DNA of 64,000 nucleotides from Acanthopleura granulata (GCA_016165875.1 JABBOT010000001.1:45126847-45190846); one strand, 5' to 3'; positions 50,661 to 62,998 are shown, numbered from the stretch's first letter. Program-made: numbers and translations. Notes: generated by a model not told the origin, from the letters alone.

Positions 50661-52500
50661 AAAACTGGATGGGCTTGTAAATACTGAGAAGATAATGGGG
50701 CAAGAGTGGAAGTAAGGTCACACAACACAGATTTAGATGTAATTTGGAATGGGTTGTCTAAGTGGGTTTGGGTGACCTTCTTTTGAATCAACAGGCTATA
50801 GGACTGGACAAGGAAACAGCATTTTGGTGAAATATATACTGAAGCACTTTAACCTTTACATCTTTACAGCGTTATCTGTATTTATCACGGCTTAACTCAT
50901 GTCATCCATTAACAAATGTTCAGGTTGGCAACCTCAGATAAATCACAAAGCAATTTTCTGAAATGTTTAAACAGTGAGAACCTGCAATGAACCACAATCG
51001 AGAATCTGTGCCAGCATAAAGACTGCATTTTTTATTCTCTTGAAACTACACAAATACAGGATCTCATTTTGTCTTCATTTCCTCTATATGCTTCCTGCCT
51101 ATGCAAGTATAATGTGCAAATGTATAACCCTTGGTGATCTCTAAGTCATGGCAACCGGCCAAATGCTGGTCACTAAAGCCATTGTTTTATCAGTACATGC
51201 CAGAAAGAAACTTCAATGCATGTCTCCCTAAAACTGACATGAGAACAATACATGTATAGGACACCAATCTTTAGGTTCTGCATAAGCTGCCTAACGAGTC
51301 CAACTGGCTAAAGTTAGACTGACTATTGTATCATCTATCTGACTACACATTCAGCCAGGCCACCTTGCGAGGTGTGATAGAAACATTAGAGCCCGTATCT
51401 CATTCCTACACTGGGGTGACTCTGGTGTGCCGTATGACACTGACTGTAATACAACCTTGGTGATTAATTGCCTGGAGCTCTGTGGCCATGTTTATACCTA
51501 CATCTACATATGTAACTGGCTTTTCCAATTTTTCTCTCCAGACGGGGACAAAAAAAAAAAAAAGAAAACCAACGGTTTATTGGCTGCATCCTCATAATTA
51601 CATCTGTGGCTGCAGCACTACATGAATATTCATACATGTAAGCACTGGGGTTCAAACCTAGTCTCTGTTGGGTGGAGGGGTGAACGCCCAAGAAATGACT
51701 ACTAGGACCCTGGCCAGGCACACTAACAAACTACCCTAACACCCCTCGCATCAATTACAGGAACTCCTGCTAGTCCCCTGAGGTATTGTACTCCTACACT
51801 GGCTACACATGAAATGCTATCTTTTATACATTCAATTCATATCTCATCAATAATCCAACAACCTTCATATTTCTAACTGAAACGCTGACCAGAGAGCTGA
51901 GTTGTACTTGGGTAGTGCTTACTTACTAAGTACACGCATGTGGCAAGCAGGCCATGGATTGGGATCCTGGTTTACTCTTTGTCTATAGCCTTCAGCCTAG
52001 GTACTAAGACTTGCATCGTGAACAACAGGAGGTGATAATGGTGACTGTGTGCCTTTATCGTTATATATCTGGACCTAACAAAATCAACAGAAAATACGTC
52101 TTATCTGTAATTATAATGTTGGCCAAATTTCAGCATGTATATCTCTAAGATAACCATATACAGAATGTTGAATATCTGTTTGCTTCTGGTGTCAAGTTGC
52201 TGTCAACATTTCTTCAGTTCATTAATATCGCAAAGGTCTCTACTGAAAGCCTATCTGTACATTACCCTGCTTTCCTAGAAACACCCTTACAAAGACACCC
52301 TATCCAATAACACAGCATACAGACATTAGCATGTAACAAGTATCCAAACTGGGACAAAATGAGACCCCCTCATTTCAAAACCTGGTTATATCTAAGTGAT
52401 GATAGAGGAATTACAAACATTGCCAGCTTTAAGACTATCTGGGAAGCCCGGGCTAAAGTTTGAACCTGGGTGTACGGCTTAACACCCCACCGTCTATACG

Positions 52501-52760
52501 GTGGCCTCCGTGACCAAGCGGGTTAGTGCACCAGCGCAGCATGAAGACCTCCTGTCTCTCACCAATGCGGTCACTGTGAGTCATAGTCCAGCTCATGCTG
52601 GCTTGTCTCCAGCTGTATGTGGGAAGGTCTGCCAGCAACCAGCGGATGTTGGTGAGTTCCCCCCAAAGCTCTGCCCGGTTTCCTCCCTCCATAATGTCAG
52701 CTGTTGTCGTAAAGTGAAATATTCTTCAATACAGCATAAAACACCAATCAAATAAATAAA
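52501..52760 (+). mobile_element. tRNA-derived SINE, copy 2 (near full length)
   Basis: It begins GTGGCCTCCGTGACCAAGCG then GGTTAGTGC, an A-box region like Ser/Leu tRNA. It continues through CGGTCACTGTGAGT, CCAGCTCATGCTGGCTT, GGGAAGGTCTGCCAGCAACC and CCGGTTTCCTCCCTCCATAA, and ends AAACACCAATCAAATAAATA. The tail type and body are familiar from many mollusc genomes. Confidence 0.85.
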
Positions 52761-53204
52761 TGCTCACTAAACCATAGCACTTGTGTGGGTGTTTCGACAC
52801 TTAAAGTTCTTCTTGATGATGGAATTGAGCATCCTAGGAGAGAAGTGCAAAAATAGGCTATAATGCCACAAAAACAACTTCCACAACAGACCAGGTGAAA
52901 ACAATATACCGTCAAACAAATATATACATCTGAAACATATGAAAGAATACCAAAAGCACTGTGATGAGTATAAACTGCACGGGAAAGTACTTCAGGGTTT
53001 TGATGATATGTTTTTATATTAAATGTTAAACTTAAAAGTATACATAAAACAATGAGTCTGGAAAGAAATGGTTTCTAAAATATGTGTACATATACATATT
53101 AGGGTGCGTGGAGGGGGGGGCACTAATTATCATGGCAGCCATGGAAAGAAAAACTTGTACTTACATGTACCCATGTCTATGTTAACCCCTGTTTGTCACC
53201 TCTA

Positions 53205-55300
53205 TATCTATGTATCCTCCAGAAAGTCAAAATGGACAGATGTGAGATGTGACACTGTGATTCTATATATCTGCCAAATATTAGAACTGTACAAGGAAAA
53301 CAGGTGGACTTGTAGTGGTGACAAGAAATCATTTTCTTTCATATAGTATATAGGACAATGGCAATCTAGCTACCATGGCAATGGGTGAAACACATCATCA
53401 CTTCTGTATCTAAGTATCCACCAAGAATTGTATCCCAGAAACAAATTTTATACCCAACAACATAGCAGATATCAGGAAAATGGTAATCTGGTTACTCTGG
53501 TAACCTTGGTAATGGAAAAATGCAAGTCCCCACACTTTGTCATCTATGTATCTATGCATCCATCAAAAATTAAAATGTACATGGAGGTTGTAGCCCAGAC
53601 ATCAAGTCATATCTATCTTGTATATATGGAGAAAATGGTGATCTGAATACCACAGTAACCAAGAAATGGACAGAAGTGAGTTGTGACACATTATTACATC
53701 TGCATCTAGGCATTCACCAAAACTTAAAACTGCACATGGAATACTATTGGATTTGTTGACTGAAAACAAATTCATATCTAATTATAGAGTGGATATGGTG
53801 ATTCCATCAATCTTGTTACCATTGCAACTGTACAAATGGACAATTGTGAGTCTCAACACATCGCGTCCTCTATATCTAACTATCCACCAAAAATCAAAAT
53901 TGAATATGAAAACAAATTGGAGTTGCAGGCTGAACACGAGGTTATGTATTTATGAACGGGGAAATGATGATCTGGTTATCAAAGCAACCGCAGAAATAGA
54001 CAAATGTAAGTTGCGGCACATCACCAAATCTATGTATCTACCAACAATTAAAACTGCACATGCAAAACAATTTCAGTTACCTTCCAGGCACGAAGTCAAA
54101 TGTATATGTGTATATAGATCTGTGATCTGGTTTATTTTTCCCAGCTTAGCTTTCAGAGATAAAGATCTGTACTCTTCCATTCACTAACCTAGAACTTGTT
54201 TTTCTTTCCAGCCTGCTGTCCTCAATATGTCAAGGTGTACTTTTCAAAAATATGTTTCCTTTGATCCCAGAGTAATTCTGGCTTAATACATGTATCACCT
54301 GCGTATTCGTAAATAATCTTTCAGGTGACCATCAGGTCACAATTATTTCAAATGTACCTGGCCCATCCATAGCTAACCTGACTGCCATTTCGATATGGGA
54401 TGGAATCAGAAAAAGAAACAACAACACTAGAAAAAATTTCACTCTGATGCAGGATAACAAGATATCGCAGTTCAAAATAATCAAAAATGTCCACACAGGG
54501 AAAATGGAATGGGTCACCATGTTCTCAATTTTAACATATCACGGGCAAGATTTTCCTACCACATGAAAATGCCTTTTTTCCCCTGTGATGTTGCTCATTC
54601 CTAGTTCAGCGTTTTGCCACATGGAAGCAGTGTCAAATCAGTTGTTTTCCTTCTGATTACGAGCAATTATAACATACTTTAAAGCTATTTTCAAGGACAA
54701 AGGCGAAGTTGAGTACATGTTGGATTATTCCCCAAGGTCTCAACCAGGCGGACACAATTCACACATAACAGAGTGTCTCATCTCTAATACTAAAGAGTGT
54801 AGGGTATGGCTGACAAAACATTGTATTTCTGGTTTCTCTAAAATGGCATATCCAATGGCATTGTAAGAATTCCAGATTAAAAGGTGATTTATAGAGTTAC
54901 CAAGCACGTAAAAAAAATATGCCTATGCCCATTCAGGTCTGTATGGAACCCTCTTTTGAAATATCTTTGTTTATTCTTTTTGTTGTCTTTTCTTATAAAT
55001 GCGACGTAGTCTGTATTATTCCCACAAATGAGGCAATAGGTATAAAGTTCATGGGACACCCATTTCGGGAGAGAACTGACCTTCAGGTTTGAAATTGTAA
55101 GGATTCAGAGTGGTGAATGTGCAGGCTAAGCTTGAAACATGGCCTGCTGGTCTCAGAGCTATTATACAATACACATGGGGGGAAATGGTGATCTGGTTAC
55201 CAAGGCAAGCACAGAAATGGACAAATTTCATGACACATCATCACACCTGTATCTATGTACCAACCAAAAATTAAAACCACATGTGGAAAACAATTTGAAT
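53205..55300 (+). repeat. degenerate satellite, about 160 bp period
   Basis: A unit containing TCTATGTATCCACCAAAAAT, TAAAACTGCACATG, a GTGATCTGGTTACC-like phrase and AATGGACAAATGTGAGTTG recurs near 53210, 53410, 53550, 53700, 53865 and 54030, with a displaced copy at 55170-55300. The 146-codon frame at 53747-54187 is inside it and is not a gene. Confidence 0.75.
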
Positions 55301-55460
55301 GAATGAATGAATGATTATGGCTTAACACCATAATGGTAATGTTTCCACATTGTGGCGAGAAAACAATTCAGGATACACGCCCGATATGCATAGGTACGGA
55401 CAGATGGACAGACGGACGAAATTGTTACATCACTATAGCTCCACCATTAATGGTGGGCGT
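55290..55460 (-). repeat. fragment of a second SINE-like tail
   Basis: On the minus strand it reads CCATTATGGTGTTAAGCCAT then AATCATTCATTCATTC, a SINE-like 3' tail different from copies 1 and 2. It is followed by GGACAGATGGACAGACGG-type sequence. Confidence 0.4.
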
Positions 55461-56856
55461 TCAAAAAAAGATTGTTAATATAGTATACTTTATTATCTGT
55501 CATGTGGAATATAATCAAGTAAAAGTAAATGTTACATGCAAACAGTTTTTTGTCAAGATTTTTATCATGTATTTACAAATCTACAATGTAGAATCAATAT
55601 AAAACCTCATGGCACAAGCATCAATAATTATATAAATACATCACGATACAGCAACACTTCTATCTATGGTATTCAGAAGCTGATCTTATTTATAAGACAA
55701 TGGAAAGAGAAAAAATTTTGACAAAAAATCATCACAGGAATAAACATTTCAAATGATGGAGGATTTAAATGCAAAATAATTACATATACACTGAAAGGAA
55801 AGTGCAATTCCTGACAAGTAAGAAAACTGGACTTAGCAGGTGATATTTATATTCTACATCAGCCAGGCATGTAGGTAAACTGGCATTCACTCATTCGGCG
55901 CTGAGTGTCTCCTCGCCACAGATTCAATACCTTTTATACGGATGCTACTTTTATTGGCTCAATGCTTCATGGGGTGAGTTTGTCAGAACAGTTCCATGGG
56001 GGAGCAATGACTATCCTCGGCTATCTCAGCGGTAGTAAATGACCAGATAGCCTGTGATATAAATTCCCCAGTGTATCCAAGAGTCTGTTTAACTACTAAC
56101 AAATCGTGAACGGTCTGCCGTCACAAAGGCCGCAGTCAAACCATCGCCACTCGATCTGTTAATGTATGCCAGCGGCAGGCCGGGGAGTAGTTACTGCCCG
56201 CTGTCGCCTGCAGTCTGCTCGCATTGTGCCCGAGAAGGAGCGGTCGAAGTCTGTGTAGTTGTCTACCCACTGGAAACTTTGCAATAATCATGCATGTTGA
56301 ACATCACACTCTTTGGTCTGCTCCCATACGCAGCATCTTCAAAAGCCCGTTGATATGGTAACGAAGGAAAGATTTCAAGTGGCATCTTTTATGCACAATC
56401 CACCTGGTAAAATGTCGGCCTACCACCTGTGTGGTTTGAATGCGATAACAGTTATATCCTTTATGCGACCTGCGAATGAATTGTAACTCCAAGCTCACCA
56501 TCATTCTGCGTCAATATATGGCGTTCAGTGTAAATAATTACCGTACAAAACTGAGTCCCTATCCCCCAATACCTATCTCTACTTTCTGGCATCTTTTATT
56601 CCTACAACAGAAAATTCTAGAGTATAACCCATACTACATGCTCTTTCTAACATCGGAACACAGAGGAAAAAGTTAAGGATCCATCCCAAACCGCCAGAAC
56701 CTCTCCAATATAAGAACAATGGAACCAGAATCTCGCACCGTTCTATTACTTTATCGCCTCCTTTCTATTTCTTTTTACATGACAACCTGTAACAACCACC
56801 AAAATATTCTTCGAAAAAAACAAAACAAAACAAAACAAAAAGGCCAGTCGACTCAC

Positions 56857-56937
56857 CTGACATACAATCTCCAGGACAGCTGTCAGGAAAATGAAGGTAT
56901 GGGTCCCAATATTCCAGTCTCGACCGAAGACTAGCAT
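56857..56937 (-). CDS. single-pass membrane protein, exon 1 (signal peptide)
   Basis: This 81 bp coding exon encodes residues 1-27 (MLVFGRDWNIG then THTFIFLTAVLEIVCQ). The ATG has an optimal context, CACCATG. The peptide has a basic n-region (Arg6) and a hydrophobic core TFIFLTAVLEIV, so it reads as a signal peptide with cleavage near the exon end. The donor CAG|GTGAGT leaves phase 0, which matches exon 2. Joined to exons 2, 3 and 4 (81+410+112+684 bases) it gives exactly 428 codons plus stop. A second frame through the same bases gives CPGDCMSG, reminiscent of thrombospondin repeats, but it has no good acceptor and does not fit. The 35 kb gap to exon 2 is the weakest link. Confidence 0.75.
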
Positions 56938-57330
56938 GGTGCGGCATGTGCGGCGTCTGCCTCATAAGGCGTCGTGAACAGACGGGGCAGTTTACAGCAA
57001 AGCGACCGTGCAGTATTCCCCAGCAAGGTAAATCCTTACTGCTGGCCTGTTATAACTCGCTGCGAATGCATCACATTGAACGCATCAATCTCAATAACAA
57101 GAAATGTTAACACCGTCAGCTACATATGCTTGAGAGGCAGAGGGGGGAATCACCAACCCATACACACTTGGTCCACTGGGGTTAAGTGTTGTCATTGGAT
57201 ATTACCATCTGGTGGTGTGGCACACGGGACAGCCGACACAGGTACCTCTCTCCGTGGGGACTGGGTGAGTAGCACGGGCGGGGAAGCTCTCCAGCTGACA
57301 GCTTCTCACCGCTCCGCACTGGGGAAATGA
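56938..57330 (-). promoter_or_regulatory. probable promoter / 5' UTR region of the membrane-protein gene
   Basis: This sequence immediately upstream of the start codon is richer in G+C and CpG than the introns, as is 56.09-56.27 kb inside intron 1. No TATA box stands out, and the transcription start cannot be placed. The plus-strand frame at 56974-57330 is a by-product of the composition. Confidence 0.4.
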
Positions 57331-60090
57331 ATCTTTGAAACAACTGCAACCCTCCCAGGTCAAAGTTTATCAGCTGTTATCAAAGGCCAGGAGATTAGGG
57401 CCCACTATAATATGCTTCAAATGGTAATATCGAACTGTCCGCTACACTAACATGGATGCAGTCTCTTAAACCGGCGATCAGAGGCAGTGTCTGAGACAAC
57501 CCGACTACTCAAACACATATTATTAGAAATGTATATACGTAAATAAGAGGTATACTGCTCCAGCCCTATCCACAGCCAAATGTAATCCCCGAAGCACGAA
57601 GAGATAGGGAAAACAAGTTCTCCATTCTATACACGATGGGCACTCCAACTGTGCAAGGCCCCTCAACTTAACAGATCTCTTCCATCCCTGCAAGCGATAC
57701 AAGTTTTATATTAGCCCTTTTCCCGGGCCGAGTGGGAGGGTTCATTCCGTGAGGTGGGGAGGCAGTAGCACTACGCGTTATGGATTAACCAACTGCTCGC
57801 TCTTCGTCTAATTCCGTATTGGCCTATATGTTACTGCTGCGATTTCACTGAGGTTTTCATGATATAGGCGACACATGTAAATGACAAGTCTTGTGTTTCG
57901 AAGCTGATAAAATGGGTGGGTTAAGTTATAATACTTTTAGCAGACCATATACAAGGCGATAACTTTCACATTTGACTAGAGCACGTGTGAAAACGATTGT
58001 ATACATGTGCATATAGGTTAGCTTATGAGAAACAGACTTGGCCAGGCCACACTTGATACCGAAATATGTTGGAGATTTTAACACTAACATTCTGAAGTTC
58101 ATCCCCGGCTTTTCCTAGGATTTTCTGCAAATATTTCTAGACGTGGATGTCGTGCATATTTGCGACAATATTTTCACAGTTCTGTCAATAAGCGTCTACG
58201 TGACGTGGTGACGGAGGCTGTCACAGAGCTCAGTGTACGGGTTAAGGCACCAACGTCGTCATGAGGTACCCGATGCCTCCCAAACGTGTCCCACGACTGT
58301 ACCGACTCTGCAGGCCCTGCACTCGCTTTGAACTATGTAACGCTAAGTTTTTGCTACATGCTGTCCTACAAGGTTGTGCTAAAACAGAGTTGGTTCAAGA
58401 CGAATTGCCGCAATCGATTCATTATAAAGGAACTAAATAGCTACGGAACACATGTCATCACCTAATCTTGATTGAAAATAATTGAATGAACATTCTGTTT
58501 TGGGAGTTTTAACGAGATTACTCAGAAACGGTTTTGTGTAAAATAGACTCACGGGAGCTACATAATCATTTGGAAATTGTCGACATTTAAGTTCTGATAT
58601 TTGACTTTCCGTGATTTCAAACCGTGCTTTCTGTTATATATATAGGCTTACACAGGAAATTGTCATGCACTGTTTGCATTCGTGGCATCAGATCACATCG
58701 AACAAGTATCGTCACTTACTTGCCATGTCTATTTTTTCTTGGGTTGAAATTTACATGGTTAGGTTGGGATGAAATCAGTTGACTAATGTATTGATTGTTT
58801 AGCGCCATACTCAAAACAGTGCTTGCGCAAAGGAAAGCGGGGTGTCCGACATGTTGCTAGTTACGTAAAAACTTCCTCACGTGACCTAGGCATAATTGCT
58901 TATGTACTTATCTTACAGCGATCGAATTCACGAGGCTACCATTGAAGGCGATATGACTTGGGACATTTTAATTAGATGTTCAAGTATCATAGTATGTAGA
59001 ATATTGAAAACAAACTGGGTCTTCGTATTAGTGCGATGCGTATATCAATGCAGAACATTAAATATATGAATCCATGTGATTTATTACGGAATGAATGATT
59101 GTGGCCAGTGCAGTATTATATGCACTAATATATATATGCATTCATTGATTATACGACCCTGTATGAAGTACTGCATGTGGAAAGAGCGACATATCAAACA
59201 CGTGCCGGACGCTATGTGCATCGGCTACATATGTGTGTATGTAGTACTTTGACAATTTTCTCATCAATTCATTACTGAAGATTAAACATCGAAAGGTATA
59301 TACATGCAATCAAAAAATGGAATATTCTGAAATATAGGAATATGGTTCGTTCTTCAATGAAGTATTCAAGAAGTTAGTGCACTTATGTCACCACATAGTG
59401 AAAATGACAGAATACTGTACAGTTTCTGCACGCATGTGCCACATATTGAATGTGGTCACGGCGTTGAAGAGCTGGACATTAAGGGCGAGTCTAAAACTCC
59501 TCCCTAATGTCTGATAACGTGTGGGGCGGGTTTAGTAAGTATGAACAGTTACATACCTGACGACAGCCTTGTTAAGTGTATTAAATTTTAACACCTTATA
59601 AAAGCTGATGGGGAATTAGGTAACTGATACGATGGAACACGCACCCTCACGCACACATGCATTGTCTCCACGTGGTACTCTAATACACGCGGCACGTGTG
59701 TATACACGATATATGTAAGATTACGTGACGTGTGTACATGTACAAGGTGAGAATTATGCGGGCATATACTTGTACCCAAGCTCGTCACCAATACTGTGTT
59801 TATTACAGGGGAATTCAATCTGAAAGAATTCCAGCCCGACAGACCTCACCTGTGATTGTTTGTGGTCTCCAGCAATGCATGCCAGTAATCATTGAGGCCA
59901 AAAAGGATTCTGCTCTGGGTGAATGGATAACCAGTAATTTTACAAGTGATAAATGACGTTTGGATTTTGTGATCGCCATATTGTCTGTAGTGTGAAACTG
60001 AATACCGACACGTGCAGCCTGAATTTGCGTATGACACAGTACCCAGGCAGGTGTTAGTGATATATAGAACGCCGCCAGGGCTTGGTTTGA
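57331..60090. other. intergenic, no gene supported
   Basis: CpG-rich relative to 9-55 kb. Minor items: a degenerate SINE 3' end on the minus strand near 58780-58825 (TTTTGAGTATGGCGCTAAAC), and an open frame at 59797-59956 that follows an acceptor-like TTTATTACAG and encodes about 50 residues, with no recognised domain and no upstream exon seen. Confidence 0.45.
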
Positions 60091-60247
60091 TGGGAAAACT
60101 GTCTTTAGGAAACTATCTAGTATGGAAACTGTTTAGTAGGGAAACTGTCTAGTATGGAAACTGTTTAGTAGGGAACTGTCTAGTATGGAAACTGTTTAGC
60201 AGGAAATTGTCTAGTAAAGAATCTGTCTAATAGTAGAAACTATCTGT
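60091..60247 (+). repeat. 16-bp tandem repeat arranged as dimers
   Basis: Alternating GGAAACTGTCTAGTAT and GGAAACTGTTTAGTAG units repeat about nine times, degenerating at both ends. Confidence 0.9.
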
Positions 60248-61199
60248 ACACCACACGGCATACATGTAGTCACGCACAGCTTGGGTTAAAGTATGTCATA
60301 ACTTCACTGCGATACATTGTTTAGATTTGGCCATATCGAATGTTCGAATGGTGGCTGGAGTGGTGGTGATGTAAACGTCGCTTTGAAGATTTCTGTCATA
60401 CCAGAACGATGTAGCATGTCGGTCTCGCTGAATGTCGATGTATACATATAGCGCTGCCTCACTGGAACACGAAACATGGCACACGACCTGACACCCAGTT
60501 AGCCCAGTCACAGCATAGGACAGTCGGCTGTGAAATCAATCCGTCACGTCCCGATTTTAAGAGAACGCTCTTAACGCTTCGCCAATTTATTGCCCTCATT
60601 TAGTGCCGAGATTTATATAACTTATAGAATCAATAACGTCAGTTACCAGGGGAAAGGGTTTTGTAGGCCAACATGAAATGAAACTGTATATCTAATGTAA
60701 GCATGTCTGGGAGGCTCTCTCATGGGTGTATCTATACATGAGCACGCCAGGTTCGGTAAATTTACATGGACACGCACCGTACTTTAGAGTTCAAATCGTT
60801 TCAGCAACTATTCAGTAGTTGTCTTCCACTGACTTCATTGACTCGAGTCTCATGGCCTTTGGGTGCTGACTGCATAATCACGGATACATGTTTAGCCATA
60901 CAGTGTACACTATAAACAGGTGTGTTTTTCTACTGCGATGAGGTAGCAAACGCCGGACTTACAGATGTATCGTCCGCAGACAAATGTGTCTACAGGCATC
61001 CGTGGATATTTGTGTGTAAGGCCCATGCATCGATAAGGAGTTGTGTCTACACGTCGTCCGCAAACATCTTTTACTTTTACATGCCAGTCTAAATCCGTTT
61101 CTATTTGTCGCCATTAGAGAGTTGCGGTTCACATGACATCGATAGACAGTTGTCGTCTGCAGTCATGCAGACATGTAATTCTGTGCCTATGTGGCGTAT

Positions 61200-61505
61200 T
61201 AAAACATTTGTGTGTACGTGTCCTACACAAACATCTGTGTGTACGTGTCCTCCACAAACGTGTGTCCCTATATCGTCCATAACATCTCTGTGTACGTGTC
61301 CTCCACAGACATCTGTGTCTCTATATCGTCCGTAACATCTGTGTGTACGTGTTCTTCACGCATATGTGTGTCTCTCTATCGCCCATAACATCTGTGTACG
61401 TGTCCTTCACAGACATCTGTGTCTCTATATCGTCCATAACATCTGTGTATGTGTCCTCCACAGACATCTGTGTCTATATCGCCCATAACATCTGTGTCTT
61501 CATGC
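61200..61505 (+). repeat. minisatellite, unit about 30 bp
   Basis: Units of ACATCTGTGTGTACGTGTCC plus TCCACAGAC alternate with CTATATCGTCCATA units over about 300 bases. The Cys/Ser/Thr-rich open frames here are repeat artefacts. Confidence 0.9.
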
Positions 61506-62231
61506 ATATTGTCAATAATTCCATACAGAGAGCAATAGGCCTACGTACCTGCCACAGAAGGACGATAGAGCTAGGATAAATCCTCCAATGAAGTGTCGAA
61601 GTCTCAATATGAAAACCGAATTGGTTAAAGGGCATTCTAGGAAGCACAGGTTTAGCCAGGAGGCGTCTCAGAGCCTTTGAGACAAAGTTTTCACACAAAA
61701 TTAACATGGGAGAGATAGGGAAAATAGGGTAAAATTTTGAAATGAGACACCCTGATTTCAAATTCAGGCTAGATATATGCAGGGAAGAAATTAAATTTTC
61801 ACAATCAAGAACACATGTTAATTTGATCCTTGTTTGATGACTTCCCTAGTTCATCTCGAGAGAAATCTTTCCTGAAGATATTGTGTCATGGAAATCAGAT
61901 TACTTTGAAGTAATGTTGATGATCTGAGCGCTGTTGCAGGGGAATGTGTGTATGATTTTCGGGCACCAGTGGCGCGTGGATTGAAAAGTGAAATTTCTTG
62001 ATGTTGCATCATCCAAAGTTCTTTGGCCCATCTCACTCACGAGATCTCTTTTGCTAAATACAACGAATCGTAGCAACTGTTATGGCCTGATGCAAAATAC
62101 ATCTACATATCTTCTGCTTCAGATATCCAGTTACTCAAGCGTTGCAAACTTTAACCGATTACCAAGGAAGCCTCTCCTATTGGCATTCACTCCACAAATT
62201 AGATATGCTTCTGAAAAGATTGATTTGATTT

Positions 62232-62312
62232 TTTCCTAACGCCTTGTTCATCAGTTTTTTACTTTCATACGATCCCGGCGGTCAGTATTATGGGTGTCTT
62301 CGGGGAAAACTA
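62232..62312 (-). mobile_element. SINE fragment (3' half, diverged)
   Basis: CATACGATCCCGGCGGTCAG followed by TATTATGGG is a degenerate reverse copy of the GGCCGCCATCGTATGAG region of the SINE family at 36.2 and 52.5 kb. Confidence 0.5.
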
Positions 62313-62827
62313 TCGAAATTTGGCAATTTACTGACGAACTTTCTCACATGTAATGCACAGATGTATACCTTATGTTTGCGGAAAGCAAGTGGTCTTCTGC
62401 TGGCCAAATGAATATATGCTGTCGATACAACATCTAACAGAGCTTCATTTAAAAAACCATCAGTATTTTCCTATCCGTATTTATACGCTATATATAGTCT
62501 TTAAAACCTGAATGTTCCTTCATCAGCAATGATCAGCCGGGGAACTGCATAATAACACGGTTTTAAAGCACTTCTGCTAGGGCCATTATTAGCAGTTGTG
62601 CGTCATTGCTACTGTCAAAAAATCCCGCATGCCGCCATTTTTGTCAGCCATGGAAAATCTGAGATGCGGAGTTTTTCGATGCAATATTCACACTATTACG
62701 TACGGTAGCTGAAAAGCCGAAAACTCTCATAGCGCGGAGAATTTACAATACACAAAAACGTTTGGCGACCGGCAGGTAGTGTATAATGGGGCAGCTGCCT
62801 AACACAAGCGATGTCAGCTTAACGGAA

Positions 62828-62884
62828 GGGTTTTAAAACCCCTGCGCTGTGCGTTACCGTCAATGCTGATTGAGCAACGCACAG
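62828..62884. repeat. palindrome plus hairpin
   Basis: GGGTTTTAAAACCC (62828-62841) is a perfect 14-base palindrome. Six bases on, CTGTGCGTT (62847-62855) and AACGCACAG (62876-62884) form perfect 9-base arms around a 20-base loop. Confidence 0.7.
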
Positions 62885-62998
62885 ATTTTAAAGGCCGGAC
62901 AGACACGGACAAGAAAATACCCATGGTTTTGTGAATGGGCCTCTGATAGACGTTATAGCAGAAGGCTAGTCTTCAGCGAACATTGGACTACACAAACT

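Larger units (their letters stand above)
21658..56856 (-). other. intron 1 of the membrane-protein gene
   Basis: A 35.2 kb intron, donor CAG|GTGAGT and acceptor CTCTTTAG, phase 0 on both sides. It contains the satellites, minisatellites, SINEs and transposon copy B listed separately. The rest is CpG-poor and holds no coding exon I can support. In-frame cassette exons cannot be ruled out because both flanking phases are 0. Confidence 0.7.

Noticed and set aside
51480..51720. tRNA-like B-box (GGTTTGAACCC on the minus strand) suggesting a tRNA gene or another SINE
   Set aside because: There is no cloverleaf, the A-box match is poor and no second copy was found in the window, so it is not called.
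53747..54187. 146-codon plus-strand frame
   Set aside because: It lies inside the satellite of about 160 bp and has no domain.
56851..57060. Alternative frame through exon 1 reading FAVNCPVCSRRL...CPGDCMSG, suggesting a thrombospondin-repeat or zinc-binding exon
   Set aside because: The only acceptor for that frame (AACAG at about 57040) lacks a pyrimidine tract, while the other frame gives a CACCATG start, a signal peptide and exact phase agreement with exon 2.
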